DNA of 64,000 nucleotides from assembly GCF_000699445.3 (NCBI RefSeq), contig NC_067196.1, positions 76,870,364-76,934,363 on the forward strand. Reading direction: 5' to 3'. Source of the DNA: Schistosoma haematobium. Lineage: Eukaryota > Platyhelminthes > Trematoda > Strigeidida > Schistosomatidae. How positions within the stretch are numbered: position 1 is the first letter of the stretch; each line of letters starts with the position of its first letter. The notes beneath the pieces are model-generated. The model saw only the letters and a program-made list of their open reading frames with translations, searched no databases and had not been told where the DNA came from. Made by a program: the position numbers and the translations under genes. This document shows positions 12,754-24,049 of this stretch, in pieces.

Positions 12754-13790
12754 CTCGTTATTCTGTTGTGGGAATTTTATTAAGATACACATTGATTTTA
12801 TTTCAAAGTTTATTCTTAGATAATTAACAATATATCTTATCGTCATGAAATTTAACTACTTATTGCTAATAACTGTTCTGTTATAAATATTCGATGTTCG
12901 GTGAATATAGTTTTTGCCACAGATAGATTTCATCCGATGATCCATTCAGAAAACCAAATAACTTTGAACTATTGCGTTCATGATCCAATCAAGCAAATAC
13001 GATTTTAGACCTCTTGATGGTTTAATTATATTTTCAGAAATTATATGAACATATATGTATTTATGATCATTTATGACATTTATTACCTCCACTAATCTCT
13101 TTTTAATACTCAGTTAATTATGGAAGACTAATGTACAAATATTTTCTGGATGAGAGAGAAAATGGAAAAGAAGATTAGTTTATTAATTCCTTTATTCTCT
13201 CTTTAATAAATTAATCTATCAAATTTTATTTAAATGTTTCCTTCACGGTATCTAACAGTATCGTTTGTACTCTGAAGAAAAAACAAAAAACAGTTTTTAA
13301 TATACTTTAGATCAATTTTGTACATACCAAAGGAAATCTTTTCTCCAGGGGAAAAAAGCTCTCCTTTTTTTCCAGCTTACTTTCAGCTTCAATAATTTTT
13401 CTTTAATAAAGTAGAATTATTTTTTTCTGATTATATTGAGAAACATTCATAATTTCAGATGGGAAAAAAATTCTCTGTAAAAGCATTGTGCTATTTTCCT
13501 TTTTTTGCCCACTACGGTATGTGAATTAGTTTGGAACATTTTATACAATATGAGATTCCATTTACCAGATACAGTTGTTTCATATTTCAAAAGTTTATGC
13601 ATACATTCTCTGTAGTTCTACTTATCGTTTATTGGATTACTGTATAAAAGAAAAGAATGAAATGAAAGTGAAATTTCAATAGAGCAATTATTTAATAAAA
13701 TCAATCATTGATTAAACAACCCAACAACAATTTTGTAAACTTTTGTTATAATGTAATTAATGAAAGAAATTTGTTTAATTGTCAAATTAG
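12754..13790. other. AT-rich spacer, nothing recognised
   Basis: T-rich and A-rich tracts only. No open frame or repeat that I can name. Confidence 0.45.
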
Positions 13791-14416
13791 TTGGTACATA
13801 TCAGTAAAAAGCATTTAAAATCCTACAAAGATTTAGAATCAAGCCTATTTTATACTGTATCACAGTTAAGAGGTCAAGGGATCGAAGAAGGTTTTCCGTC
13901 TGACTTACTACATAAAGAGATTGCATGCTCTTGGAATTACTCGTCATCTACTCTTACAATTTGTCAATTCTTGCATATTACCTATTATTCTTTACTGTTC
14001 TCCATTATTCTTTCCCGGGCTTTTGAGAAAATACTTTGCTGTATTGCGGAGAGTGCTGAAGGCAGTTAGCAAGATGTGTGGTGAATCTTTCGAGGTCATA
14101 ATTAATATGGTTGTGAATAGACATTTAAAATCATGCAAACTCCTGGCAGGTGTTATTTTATCCGATACTAACCATCCCCTTCACTCTTATCTTTCTCCTT
14201 GTATATCTTCTGGTAGAACGAGATGTGATTACGTTAAAATCCAAGCACGCAAGCAAAAGTATGAAAGTTCTATAATACCTTACCTAGTAAACATACTCTG
14301 TGACGCATAGGTTGTTAGAGTTTTTTGCGTAAGTAACTTGTTGAAATACCCTGTGCTGAGAATTCTATATTGTACCAAAATATAATATTGAATAAAGCCA
14401 TTAATAATAATAATAA
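13791..14416 (+). pseudogene. CR1/Jockey-like non-LTR retrotransposon, C-terminal RT end
   Basis: Two overlapping frames (about 13791-13960, then 13921-14310) read as the C-terminal end of a CR1/Jockey-like reverse transcriptase: CILPIILYCSPLFFPGLL, then RRVLKAVSKMCG, NRHLKSCKLLAGVILSDTNHP (wording typical of the family) and SSIIPYLVNILCDA before the stop. One frameshift near 13920-13960 separates the parts. The 3' end is AATAAAGCCATTAATAATAA, an (ATA)n-type tail expected of these elements. Upstream RT motifs are absent, so it is a 5'-truncated dead copy. It is distinct from the RTE copies nearby. Confidence 0.8.
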
Positions 14417-14684
14417 GTTAATGTTTGTCACCAAATGATAAAACATTGAAATGTGTTGTGAACAGATCATGAGGTCACTTATACTGATGTCCGACACAAT
14501 CAATACGTTTCGACATTTGCTGACAGTCTGGAGAAATCTGATATTAAGAACTACTCTCTCATCATTAAAAAAGCTTAAAATTATTGTTTTTGTAGCACTA
14601 ACCACGTGTATTTTTGCGAATCAACTTGAGCCAGTTTTACGAATCAATTTTCCTTGACATTTATATACAATTTAAATATATGTA

Positions 14685-15030
14685 ATCAGAATGGGGTTAT
14701 GTAGATGTTGTAGTGATTCCTAATAGTTGAATTCGTGAATCAATTGAAACTAGATCAATATGGAAAGCCTGGAAGCACTGGACGGTCGTTTTGTTTTAGT
14801 ATGGGACTCCTCAGCACTGCGCATCCACTATCTCGCTAGTGGGATTCGAACCAATGGCCTTCGGTCTCACAGGTGAACTCTTAACCTGTAGAACACTGAG
14901 CCGGCAGGCATCCAACAGTGTTAATATCTAACTTCAACCAATCCATAATATTGCGCGACCGTACACTGTTGTCTTCAGTGAGTAACTGCCTCTATAACAG
15001 GTCCGGTTGAACTTAGCTGGCCACGGCTTT
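14685..15030 (-). repeat. Family A SINE, full length with extended 5' lead
   Basis: On the minus strand it runs from the 5' lead (AAGTTCAACCGGACCTGTTA, TACTCACTGAAGACAACAGT) through GTTAGATATTAACACTGTTG, the A-box and B-box regions and the ribozyme domain, to the 3' tail. The ribozyme reads CTGAGGAGTCCCATACTAAAACAAAACG, so the stem II 3' strand and the GAAA box are mutated. Confidence 0.85.
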
Positions 15031-15259
15031 ATATACATTTTATTTAGACGAACAATAAATGATGAAGTTATCAATTCACAGAAATGGATGAAGATGAATG
15101 GTGGATTTTAGAAGAAGTCATAGCAGAGAGAAAAGAAAGGCAATCGTTTCCTTTTGATCAGATAAATTACATATTTGACACTCTGTTTCCTCTGATTTAA
15201 CATTATCTTTCACCAAGATAATCCTCCTTGAAATCGTGTACATTATTTGACGACCAGTA

Positions 15260-16130
15260 CGGAAACTAGAACTACTTCGATTTGCATCCATGAAAGAATG
15301 TCAGTTCAGCAACATCTGCAATGAAATAGGAGACTAAATTTTGTTACAGAGGATAATTTTATGGTCTATCTTGAGAAGAACTGGGATGAACAACTAACTA
15401 ATGAAATTACATATTATGTTAGTTATGTTGATTACGCGTTTACTGCATGCAATGGCCAACAGAACACCATACAATATGGAAAAAAATGATAGGTTCTTGC
15501 GTTGTTAAGAGTTCTGTACAACGATAAGTGGAAATTACAAAGCAACATTTGGATTTTGCTATTTATTAGACCGGATGTACTTGACTTTTATCAGTTTTAA
15601 TCTAATCAAATACGAAAAATCATACCTTGAAACACACCTATGATAAAGTAGAAAGTGTTTGTACAATCGGCAAACTAGTAGAACAATTAATGAACTTTGG
15701 CAAGTGCCTAAAAGTCAACTGATATCCATATAAATTCATTGGGAACTATGGAGAAAATAAAGAATACAAGGCTAGAGAACCTCACCAGAAAAACCCCCAA
15801 TTTTGCTCTTATCAACATTTAGGGTGGCGATGTTGCACGAACAGCAAACAAAAAGTTTGTAATACCATTTATGAAAATCTACGATAGACCCAAATTAATT
15901 GTACTACATAGAACAGCATGTTTAAAATCTCGATCAAAGGCTATCTGTTACCCGTATCATAAAACGGCCAATTGTATGCAGACATTCACATGTACTCGGC
16001 AAAACAAAAGATTGGAAAATGAGAAAAAAAGCACACCGTAGATTCTTGAATATTTAAGAAAACATTTGTTCACGATAGATAAGGCTGTCAAGGAGCCCAC
16101 GTTTTAGACAGATAACGTCAGATAGACACT
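15260..16130 (+). pseudogene. Decayed Penelope-like element (PLE-B), RT to GIY-YIG region
   Basis: ELLRFASMKECQFS (about 15268) aligns with the LLFLCTKNIQFQF stretch of the PLE at 39794-41672. FMVYLEKNWDEQLTNEITYY then V-S-Y-V-D-Y-A-F (about 15359-15445) aligns with that element's FMGNLEQ...CRYIDDTFLVC, with the second catalytic Asp replaced by Tyr. Farther on, KLIVLHRTACLKSRSKA then NCMQTFTCT (about 15890-16000) matches the linker before the GIY-YIG endonuclease. The spacing fits one element with stops and frameshifts. The protein level is weakly conserved, so limits are approximate. Confidence 0.6.
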
Positions 16131-16735
16131 ATGAATTCTTACCAGATGATTAATAAAGAGCCTAGACCTAGATTTCTGTAGTTTACTGGAACCATTGCTA
16201 TCACGTGAAAAGAATGCGATTAATGTTTCCTCTTTGAAATAACTCCTTTTATATGTTATCATGCATCATCTCCTGTGAATTGATTATTTCCTTATATCAT
16301 ATCTTCTAATCATTTCTAGTGTATAATTCTATTTTGAATCAACCGAAACTTATTCAGGTTATTCTTAAAGAATATGTTTTTTGTTGCACGTAAGCAATCA
16401 CAACATGTTAAATATTTCATCTCTCGGTCTTTTTTCATAGTTACAGAATTTTTTTAGTTTACATAGACAAAACTTTAATCAATTATCACTTCTTTCCAAG
16501 TGTTCAAGTCCAATTCATTATTATGCTAAATTCCCCATTCATAGAAATTATCATAATTTATGTAATTCTATACAGTTATGATATGCATTTTATTGAATAC
16601 AAAATAAATCACTATTTTCCAGTTCTTCACACTCTTCTTTCTTCCAACATATTTCACCGTTAAGGTAAGAATAACAGCATTTCTCGTATAAAATGAATAC
16701 ATTTTATTTCAAAGATTATCATCATTAATCATGTT
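16131..16735. other. AT-rich spacer, nothing recognised
   Basis: May include the decayed 3' region of the PLE copy upstream, but I cannot match it to another copy in this window. Confidence 0.35.
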
Positions 16736-17037
16736 AACAGTTGAAATCACGAATAATTCTAAGCTAGAACACCAGTGAAAACTTGGAAACACTGGGCGAC
16801 CGTTTCTTCCTAGCACGGGACTCCTCATGAATGCGCATCCGCAATCACGCACTCTGGATCTGAACACAGAACCTTCGGTCTCACGTGTGGACGCTTAACT
16901 TCTGGGCAACTGAGGAGTCCCACACCAAAACGAAACAGCAGTTCAGTGCCTTCACGTTTTGACTTGTGGTCTAGCTTAGATCAACTCATGAATTCAACTG
17001 CTAAAACAGTACAATCTCTACAAATCTCCATACTGAT
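16736..17037 (+). repeat. Family A SINE, inverted composite
   Basis: From 16736 to about 16914 the SINE is on the minus strand (tail, ribozyme, B box, part of the A-box region). At CTGAG (16910-16914) it switches to a plus-strand 3' part, CTGAGGAGTCCCACACCAAA through the tail to TACTGAT. The five bases CTGAG occur at both breakpoints in the consensus (ACCACTGAGCC on the minus strand, TGCTGAGGAG on the plus strand), so the junction has microhomology. Both arms read GCTTAGA where most copies read GCTTCAA. Confidence 0.85.
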
Positions 17038-17094
17038 GATAATGTTGTTTGGAAATTATTATATTTATTTCTATAACTTAAAGTAATCGGTACC

Positions 17095-17690
17095 TTTCAT
17101 ACATTTCGATAGAGCAATGAAAAGACGCAGTTAATCTCAAAAACGTGATGTATTTGCGCAATACATTTCGAACAATCTGGTCACACATATACTCGTCAAA
17201 GCATTTTATATGAAGATTAATTAAGGTCAGTTAAATGAAAGTTCATGTAAACAAGGTAATAAAAGGAAGAAAAAAAATTAACATCGTATAGGAAGAATAG
17301 AAAATTGTCGGATTACCCTAAGCCATGAAAAGACTTGAAGATTACCAAGGTAAATTCAAGGTTACGACAATTTGTTTTTGTATACATAAGGGGGGTTGAA
17401 ATTTGCAAAAGAGCCAAGGTTTCTATAAACCTGGAAATTTGTCCTTGACAATTTCTATACATCGTTATACATCGCTATATTGATGTCAATTATGTGCCAC
17501 GCTTCGAGTATGTGTTTTACTATCGAACAAAATGGTCTTTTACCGCCCACGTTGATCGAAATATTTGATTTTAGCTGGTTTTGAAGCCATCCAGGTACAC
17601 GTTCCATGACCCTTGATTGCATTGTTCGATTACTCCTCCCTCTGCATGTGTGTCTACACAAACATGTACATTGGTAAATACAGTGGCTTC
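17095..17690 (-). pseudogene. Penelope-like element (PLE-B) 3' fragment: GIY-YIG end and 3' region
   Basis: On the minus strand the open frame ending at 17455 reads RGRSNRTMQSRVMERVPGWL and then SIVKHILEAWHIIDINIA. This is the C-terminal GIY-YIG endonuclease region of a PLE (compare GRTERRVHVRISEHVPK...AIARHLLDTGHTINIPHAF in PLE-A). The typical GIY-YIG tyrosine before the GR is replaced. Downstream, the 3' region (17095-17300) is shared with 26105-26300, including a hammerhead-like motif at 17141-17187. The RT domain is absent, so it is a 5'-truncated, inactive copy. Confidence 0.75.
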
Positions 17691-17720
17691 AATAGCTATT
17701 TTCTGGAGTTCTTGTGGAAG

Positions 17721-18037
17721 GATGTGACCAGTGGAGTTCAACAGGGTTTGTTGTGAGATTGCAACTCACTAAAGACAATGGTGGACGGTGGATCAATTTC
17801 GTAGATTGGTTGAAGTTAGACATTAACACTGTTGGATGCCGGCCAGATCAGTCGTCTAGAGGTTAAGCGTTTGCGAGCGAGTCCGATAGGTCCTCTATTC
17901 GAATATCGTGGACGTGATCGTGGATGCGCAGTGCTGAAGAGTCCCATACTGAGACGAATCGCCCACTCAGTGACTACGGATTTTCCATTGTGGTCTAGCT
18001 TTGATTGACTCATGAACTCAACTATTAAATTGCAATA
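17721..18037 (+). repeat. Family A SINE, full length with extended 5' lead
   Basis: Begins with GTGACCAGTGGAGTTCAACA and ACTCACTAAAGACAATGGTG, then the GTTAGACATTAACACTGTTG block, an A-box region (CGTCTAGAGGTTAAGCG), a damaged B box (TATTCGAATATCG), a ribozyme domain (CTGAAGAGTCCCATACTGAG, then ACGAATCGCCC) and a shortened tail. The ribozyme is inactive by inspection: stem II, the GAAA box and stem III are all damaged. Confidence 0.85.
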
Positions 18038-20020
18038 GGATGGGATGCAATCATTCCTAGTCGTTAGTATGCCATTAATTAAATGATTATTTAGTCTTTT
18101 CAAACTAAAAAAAATTAGAGTTGTGTCAAAATCTCGTCGAAATTCATTCCTCATTTCTATCTGATAACTTTATTCTGACCACTAAGAGCAAATGTATGAC
18201 GTTACTTTATGCAAATATTTATAAACTAATAAAACTGTAATTTGCATAACTGTTACACAGGTACGATAAGTAATTGTATTAATCAAGAATGTTGGATGTA
18301 AATTACCATGATGAGGCTAATCTAATAGATTTCACTTAATTTCGTTTAAGAAAATCAAGCACCTCAATGCGGTCGTAAATACTAAAGTCAAGATAGAAAA
18401 CAATTTAAGAAGTAAATGAATTGTGTTGTCAACTGATCTAATATTATTCCATTCACATTCAGTAGCTTATACATGTGAATACTAGTGACTAATTTCGAGA
18501 GTTAACTTCAGGAGTGCTTGTCCGAAACTATTACATGTAAATTTCAGCCATATTGGGTATAGGACATTGATCTACCTAGGAGAGAGACAGGTAGGTGTGC
18601 AATCTTGCCAGTTTTTTGAAGTGGAACATGCAAACAATTTGATGTCAACGTAATAGTGTAGAGGTTAAGATCTTGACCCTAGACATGAAAGTTCTGGTTT
18701 CAATCTCTAGTGTGATTATTGATTCCTATTGTTGCGGAGTCTCATGTTAAGATAATCCAGCTGTAGTGAACAGAACACAAGTGGGGACAACCAAATGTAT
18801 TAAACACGAAATTACAGGACTTGCTAATAAAATCTAACAATCATATGGTAAATGCCTAATTTGCAAAACATCCACCAACTGTCTCAAAATGACTCAGACT
18901 TCATTGTTCTTGCATTTTCATACAAACTGCATCCTGTTTCCATTCTTTACTGTTCGACCCTCTTGTTTCTCTGCTGCCAGATCTTCTGTTCACGACTAAC
19001 ATCAAATACTAGTTATGCCAATATAAGTAGCACACACCACACTGCTATTCATGTTTGCCCGATCTACAATAGTTTTTGAACTTTGATTCATGAACTCGAT
19101 GATAATCTAATGTTAATTTTAATTTCTTCATTTCGTCATAAAAGAACTTATTCAGAAACGCAATCCTTTTAAACGAGTTTACTTTTAATACTGGACAATT
19201 ATTATATGCGTGATAAATTAATGGTCTGAGAAAAATGTATGCTGTACGAACTTGATTAGTCGTTGTATGAAATTTGAGAAAAAAAATTCTTGATACTATT
19301 ATATATTGAACATTAAGAAGGATGGTTAACCACTTACGAAATCTGACTACATAATTATCCAATTAAACAAATGGCTATTGAAAGAGGGAACTCATTAAAT
19401 AAAATAAAAATCTAATCATAAAAGCAAACAGATTAACACTAAGTATTATTAAGTTAAAATGAAGGAGACGTGTGGATGATAATCAAGTAATCCGAAAAGA
19501 AACGGCTTTCGTTAAGATAATAATAAGATAGAACAATTTTTATAAACTCAGGAATGAAATCTATGAATAACAGAAAAGACAGACGCGGCTTAATTTCTCA
19601 TTTATAAATGAATAAAGCTTCAGAAATATAAAACAGGTTTACTTGTGAACGTTTTAGGGTTTTCTTATGGATTTCCTAAATGATATCAATAGATGAGTCG
19701 AAACTCAAATAAAAGTATCTACCATATATCGTTGAAAAAGCACAGTAGAGGTAATGACGACGAACTATTTCCAAAGGAACATGTGAACTTGAAAGTTAAC
19801 TTTTTTTTCAACTGAGTTCATCTGCACATGGGTCACAATGTTAATCTTTATACTGTTCACATGGATTGACCGTATAATGTTCTCTGATCTCGGTAATTAT
19901 AAAATTAAATCATCGAGTTCTAAGAGCACAAAACACCTGAATGCTTCTTTTCGAATCAATGAATTCTTTCTGTTAATTTAGAATCATTTTTTGATGTAGT
20001 TTTATTCTCTGAGCTGGATT
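18038..20020. other. Mostly unassigned; possible decayed tRNA-like repeat at about 18650-18775
   Basis: Around 18655-18760 the sequence TAGTGTAGAGGTTAAGATC, then GGTTTCAATCTC and GCGGAGTCTCATGTTAAGA, has the order A box, B box, GAGTC of the SINEs but is too decayed to assign. A higher-complexity block follows at 18780-19080. It has a CR1-like hint (a PVSILYCS stretch in a short open frame) that I do not trust. The minus-strand open frame at 19045-19362 has no recognised domain. Confidence 0.3.
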
Positions 20021-20175
20021 GTTTGGTCGTGGAGCTTCAGGTAGAATTTTGTGCTGATGATGACGTTCAGAAGAACGATAAAAGCCCCACGACCAAACCA
20101 TTTAGCTCATAAGAGAAAACTCCATCATAATCATCCACCTGAGCTACAAATCTTCTCCATCATTTCAACATTCAG
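20021..20175 (+). repeat. PLE-like tail with hammerhead-like motif (module 2)
   Basis: GGTCGTGGAGCTT (20025-20037) pairs with AAGCCCCACGACC (20082-20094) with one mismatch. Between them are CTGATGA (20054-20060), a perfect CGTTC-AGAA-GAACG hairpin (20064-20077) and ATAAAAG in place of GAAAG. This is a hammerhead-like layout (stem III strand, stem I region, core, stem II, second box, stem III strand). Its stems differ completely from module 1 at 7811, but both are followed by the tail CCACCTGAGCTACAAATCTT. The changed second box makes this copy unlikely to cleave. Confidence 0.45.
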
Positions 20176-20361
20176 AAACTTATATTTTATTGTATATTAT
20201 TTTTTCATAAGTGTTTCCCTTATTAATAGTTTCAATTTTAATCGAACATGTTTTCCAAAATATTTACTTAATGTATGATTAATTAATTATCTAGTTATAA
20301 GACTAAAATCTTTTTTCATTTCGTATGAATAAACACAAATGCTGATATACTAGAATGGTTT

Positions 20362-20559
20362 TGGAATGGTTAAGCTTAGACATTAACACTGTTGGATGCT
20401 GGCCGGCTCAGTCGTTTAGAGGTCAAACGTTTGCGTGTGAGACTGGAGGCCGTAGGTTCGAATCCCGCGGGCGGGATCGTGGATGCGCACTGCTGAGGAG
20501 TCCCACAATAAAACGAAACGGCCTTCCAGTGCTTCCAGGTCGGCTCATGATTTTAATCA
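20362..20559 (+). repeat. Family A SINE with internal deletion in the tail
   Basis: GTTGGATGCTGGCCGGCTCA, then an A-box region, B box GGTTCGAATCCCGCG and a ribozyme domain with CTGAGGAGTCCCACAATAAA. The stem II 3' strand reads AAAC rather than GGAC, and the cleavage triplet is TTC rather than GTC, so pairing is broken. About 25 bases of the tail after CTTCCAGGT are missing compared with other copies. Confidence 0.85.
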
Positions 20560-20761
20560 AAAAAAGATTTGGTTAATTTTACCATTATTGTTATTGTGGT
20601 TATCACTATTTTTTTCACTGACCTATATTCATGGGTACATTTCATAATGTTTTCAATTAACATTTCATATCATAATTGTACAGTTTCATTTGAAATTAAC
20701 ATGTAAATCAGTTTAAGTAACTTATAATCTAATGATCAAATTACTTATTGATTGATATTAT

Positions 20762-20903
20762 GTATCAATCAATGTTAGACCACCATTGAAAACCAAGAAG
20801 TACTGGACGGCCGTCGCATTTCGATATGGGGCTCCTTATCGGTAAGCACTCATGATCCCGCACGCGGGGCTCGAGCCCAGCGAACGCTTGACCTCTGAGC
20901 TAG
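20762..20903 (-). repeat. Family A SINE, short decayed copy
   Basis: On the minus strand it runs from an A-box region (GCTCAGAGGTCAAGCGTTCG) and a B-box-like GGGCTCGAGCCCCG to a ribozyme remnant (GGAGCCCCATATCGAAATGC) and the tail start. The B-box segment shows a short deletion and a near-palindrome. Inactive by inspection. Confidence 0.75.
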
Positions 20904-21277
20904 ATATATTTAAGTTTGTATATTAGGTTAGATTTTCATGACTTTTGATTATTTGTAGTAACTTTAATAAACAATACAATTTCTATTATCAAATACTGTT
21001 TCTATAAAGTTAATCATAAATAAAATTGTAAATCTTACATAAGAGAAATCGTTGAAAATAGGATTTTCTCCACTAAACAATCTTTAATTGCTTTTAAATA
21101 CAAATATTAAAAGACTTTACAAAGGTGGCCTTCAGTTATCATATAAATCTGTAATTTGTTAAAATTTAGCAATTCCTAGAAACTGGTTTTAATAGATTAC
21201 TTTCAAACCCGAGCATAGTAAGAAGCTTAAAACTTTAACGGTATATAATGTGATGCAAATTTTTAAAATTACTCTAA

Positions 21278-21538
21278 CTTTGAGCGACGCTAAAGTGACC
21301 TTGAGAGTATCCACTTAATAACTAGGACCAAATGAGGGTTAGAAACCTATGTGGGGACTTCGAATTGTGATTTACAGTTGACGTTTAAGGCTATGAATAA
21401 TATTTAGGGTTTTCATCACGAACTGGCATCGGCTATACTGCTGAAACACTATTTATCCGGATGGATGAGTGAATTTCGCGCCAAAATTCGAGGTCAATTA
21501 TCTTATACCTGATTAGTTCGTCCATAAATTATAGTCTC
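21278..21538 (+). mobile_element. TIR-MITE-like repeat, copy 1
   Basis: This block matches 38989-39250 in the same orientation over about 260 bp: CTTTGAGCGACGCTAAAGTG, the ACCTTGAGAGTATCCAC block, GTTTTCATCACGAA, GTGAATTTCGCGCCAAAAT and the right end TCGTCCATAAATTATAGTCTC. The left terminal inverted repeat seen in the other copy is not recognisable here. No coding potential. Confidence 0.7.
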
Positions 21539-22629
21539 TCCTGTTTATGTTCATAAACATAATATCAAAATCAATTTGATCATCATAATGAAATGTTCCA
21601 GGTCATTCGTTTACATCTCGTCGTTGACTTTTTAATAAATGAATGATATTGACTTTAATGACATAAAAATCTTATCTGCTTTGTACATAATCGTTGAGAA
21701 ATCCGGTTCATAACGAGATGAAACGTTGAATATAAAAAGTATTTGAAGAACGTATATTATAGACATCTGGTAATACAACTAAACGATAAATAATGAAATG
21801 AACTATATATGAACTACGGTGATTGAAATAATTTACTTAGTAAGTAATGGGTGTTTCAATCTTTATCACTACACGAATATGTAACAATACCAAATATTAC
21901 AAGTTGATTCTATCTTCTAATAATTCAATTTTATTTCATTTTAGTTATTTACTAATAGTTTGAATAAATTACATAATATAAAAATTAAATAGACAAAAGA
22001 AACAATACACCAATTCAATTTTTTACCAAAAACTTTTGTTGACTAAGTTGTTCACATCAAACCTTATGATAAATTATGTCTATCTGTTGAATAACAAACA
22101 GTACGGAAATCGATTATTCTTCATTGACTAATCAGTATGTGTACTTGATACGATTGATCAGTTGAATAATATAAGATTCAATGACAGCACAAATAAAACA
22201 TCTTAATACGTACATAATCAGAACATTTTGAGAGATAATTCCCGATGTTCTAGTGGGAAGCCAATGACCAATGAAGTTCATTCACCTGTCAAGATGGTTG
22301 CTTAGTATGATGAATTTAGGGGAGGTACATTCTCCGGGTAATTGAATTAAGAACCCATTGATGACATTGAATAGTAGTTCTGAATAATCTAATCACTGGG
22401 AAATCAGAGAACGCATAAAATCGATTAATGGAACATAGTATAAGATCATTTTAGTGATCTTACATAAACTTCATTTCACCGTAGAGATTTGTGTTAACAC
22501 ACATGTCGCTATTCATTTGAAATGTGCGAGTTACCATTGTCTCCTAACTTGTTTTTTACACTGAAATTGAAAACAAACTATATCTCCAAAGAGATGATGA
22601 ATAAAATAAAATTACAAATTAGATTTTAT
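21539..22629. other. AT-rich spacer, nothing recognised
   Basis: No long open frame or repeat shared within the window. Confidence 0.4.
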
Positions 22630-22970
22630 TTTATAAGCAGAGATGGATAGTGGCTGGTAGTAGAATACAGGACACGCGTTTCGTCCTATTCGGGACACGT
22701 TATCTAGATGTACTTGCATCTCAGAGTTGATGTCCACCCTGGGAGTCGAACCCAATAACGTTCGCTTTAAACGTCATCGCGCTATATACTCAGCCACTGA
22801 TTCCTCATAGCCACCGGCTTATGAAATGGGGTGAAGTTTAAATTCACTTGATATTATCAACTTAAATCTTCCGATTGTTGTTTAGCACTGCAATCGATCA
22901 GTCTCTCATTGGCATATGTGCATTCTGAGCGGACTGCCTCGATATTGCCTTAAGTCACAAGTTTTATAAG
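22630..22970 (-). repeat. Smα-type hammerhead repeat, near full length
   Basis: On the minus strand: a flank also seen at 59040-59165 and 62110-62215, then a tRNA-like part (B box GGGTTCGACTCCCAGG), the segment CATCAACTCTGAGATGCAAG, a hammerhead domain (GTCCCGAATAGGACGAAACG, then CGTGTCCTGTATTC) and the tail ending near CCATCTCTGCTTATAA. The first core box reads AGATAAC rather than CTGATGA, so this copy should not self-cleave. Smα-like repeats with active hammerheads are documented in schistosomes. Confidence 0.85.
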
Positions 22971-23107
22971 CAATAACACCTAAAAGATAATAGATGAATT
23001 AATCAGTCAATCAAAGAGTTAAGGCTAATGCATGTAGTGCTTATTATTATACGACTAGGAAAAAAACACAATAAATTCTTCATTTCTTCATCAATACTGC
23101 TTTACTT

Positions 23108-23185
23108 ACATCTGTTACCCCTCATAAAGGAGCATAATTCGCTCATAAACATTCCCTATCGAACTCTATCCTGATTCTATCTTCT
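23108..23185 (-). mobile_element. SR2-like RTE 3' end, decayed
   Basis: CTGTTACCCCTCATAAAGGA, GCATAATTCGCTCATAAACA and CTCTATCCTG correspond in order to the reverse complement of the RTE 3' end (CTGTTACTCCTCGTGAAGGA... at 54652). The 3' tail repeats are lost. Confidence 0.6.
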
Positions 23186-23237
23186 AATATTTCAAATTTA
23201 TTGCATTTTGATTGTTTACTAGTTTGAATGAATTACA

Positions 23238-23669
23238 CATTTCACTAGTTGTAACCATGGGTCAGTTGAAGCCAGACCATCATGGAAAACCTGGAAGCTC
23301 TGGACGACCGTTTCATCCTATTGTGGAACCTCTCAGCACTGAACATCCACGATCCCATCCCCCACGGGGTTTGAACCCAGGACCTACCGGTCTCGCGCGC
23401 GAGCACTTTACCATTAGACCACTGAGCCGGCATCCAACGGTGTTAATGTCTATCTTCAACCAATCAACGAAAGTGCACCACCGTACATCATTGTTTTCAA
23501 TGAGCTGATATCTCACAACCGACCTGGTTGAACTCCACTGGAGGAGTCCTATACTAGGAAGAAATGACCTTCCAGGGATTTCAAGTTTTCCATAGTGGTC
23601 TAACTTCAATTGACTCATGATTTCAACTAGTGAAATTTCTAAAAATACCCACAAAACCTATTTTCTCAT
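23238..23669 (-). repeat. Family A SINE, inverted composite, full-length minus arm
   Basis: 23238 to about 23540 is a complete minus-strand SINE including the extended 5' lead (its reverse complement starts CCAGTGGAGTTCAACCAGGT). At about 23540 it joins a plus-strand 3' part starting inside the ribozyme core (GAGGAGTCCTATACTAGGAA) and ending with the tail (TACCCACAAAACC). Both arms carry CAACTAGTG where most copies read CAACTATTG, so they appear to derive from one source sequence. Confidence 0.85.
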
Positions 23670-24049
23670 AAAATTATATATTATCAAAATTAACTAAACA
23701 AAAACAAAACAAACAAGACATTTTGTTTCATATACATATATTTAAAAATAATACAAACTTCCGGATAAACCAATTATCTTATCTGAATGAATATTTATTA
23801 AAGTTTAAACGAATAGTTTGAGAGTAATTGTTTGTTTTAATTTATTAAATACTGAAATATGATTGGTGGAATATATATATAAGACATGTAATAAATCGTA
23901 GTAGCATACTTAGAATTAAATAAAATTAATAAAATACAATTATAAATAATTGAATTGAATTCATTATAGAATATATATAGATATATAGATATTCATGAAA
24001 TTTTTTAAATAATATATACTACTGAAAATTATTATTATTATCATTTTAA
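23670..24049. promoter_or_regulatory. AT-rich 5' flank of the GPCR gene
   Basis: Extremely AT-rich (runs such as TATATATATAAGAC and ATATAGATATATAGATAT). TATA-like strings are abundant, so no single promoter element can be singled out. No upstream coding exon was recognised, but a 5' untranslated exon cannot be excluded. Confidence 0.25.

Noticed and set aside
17816..18154. 112-residue minus-strand open frame
   Set aside because: It covers a SINE in antisense. Similar peptides recur wherever the SINE is read through (for example 23212-23508 and 35822-36085).
19045..19362. 105-residue minus-strand open frame
   Set aside because: No domain, no neighbouring exons, AT-driven composition; not enough to call a gene.
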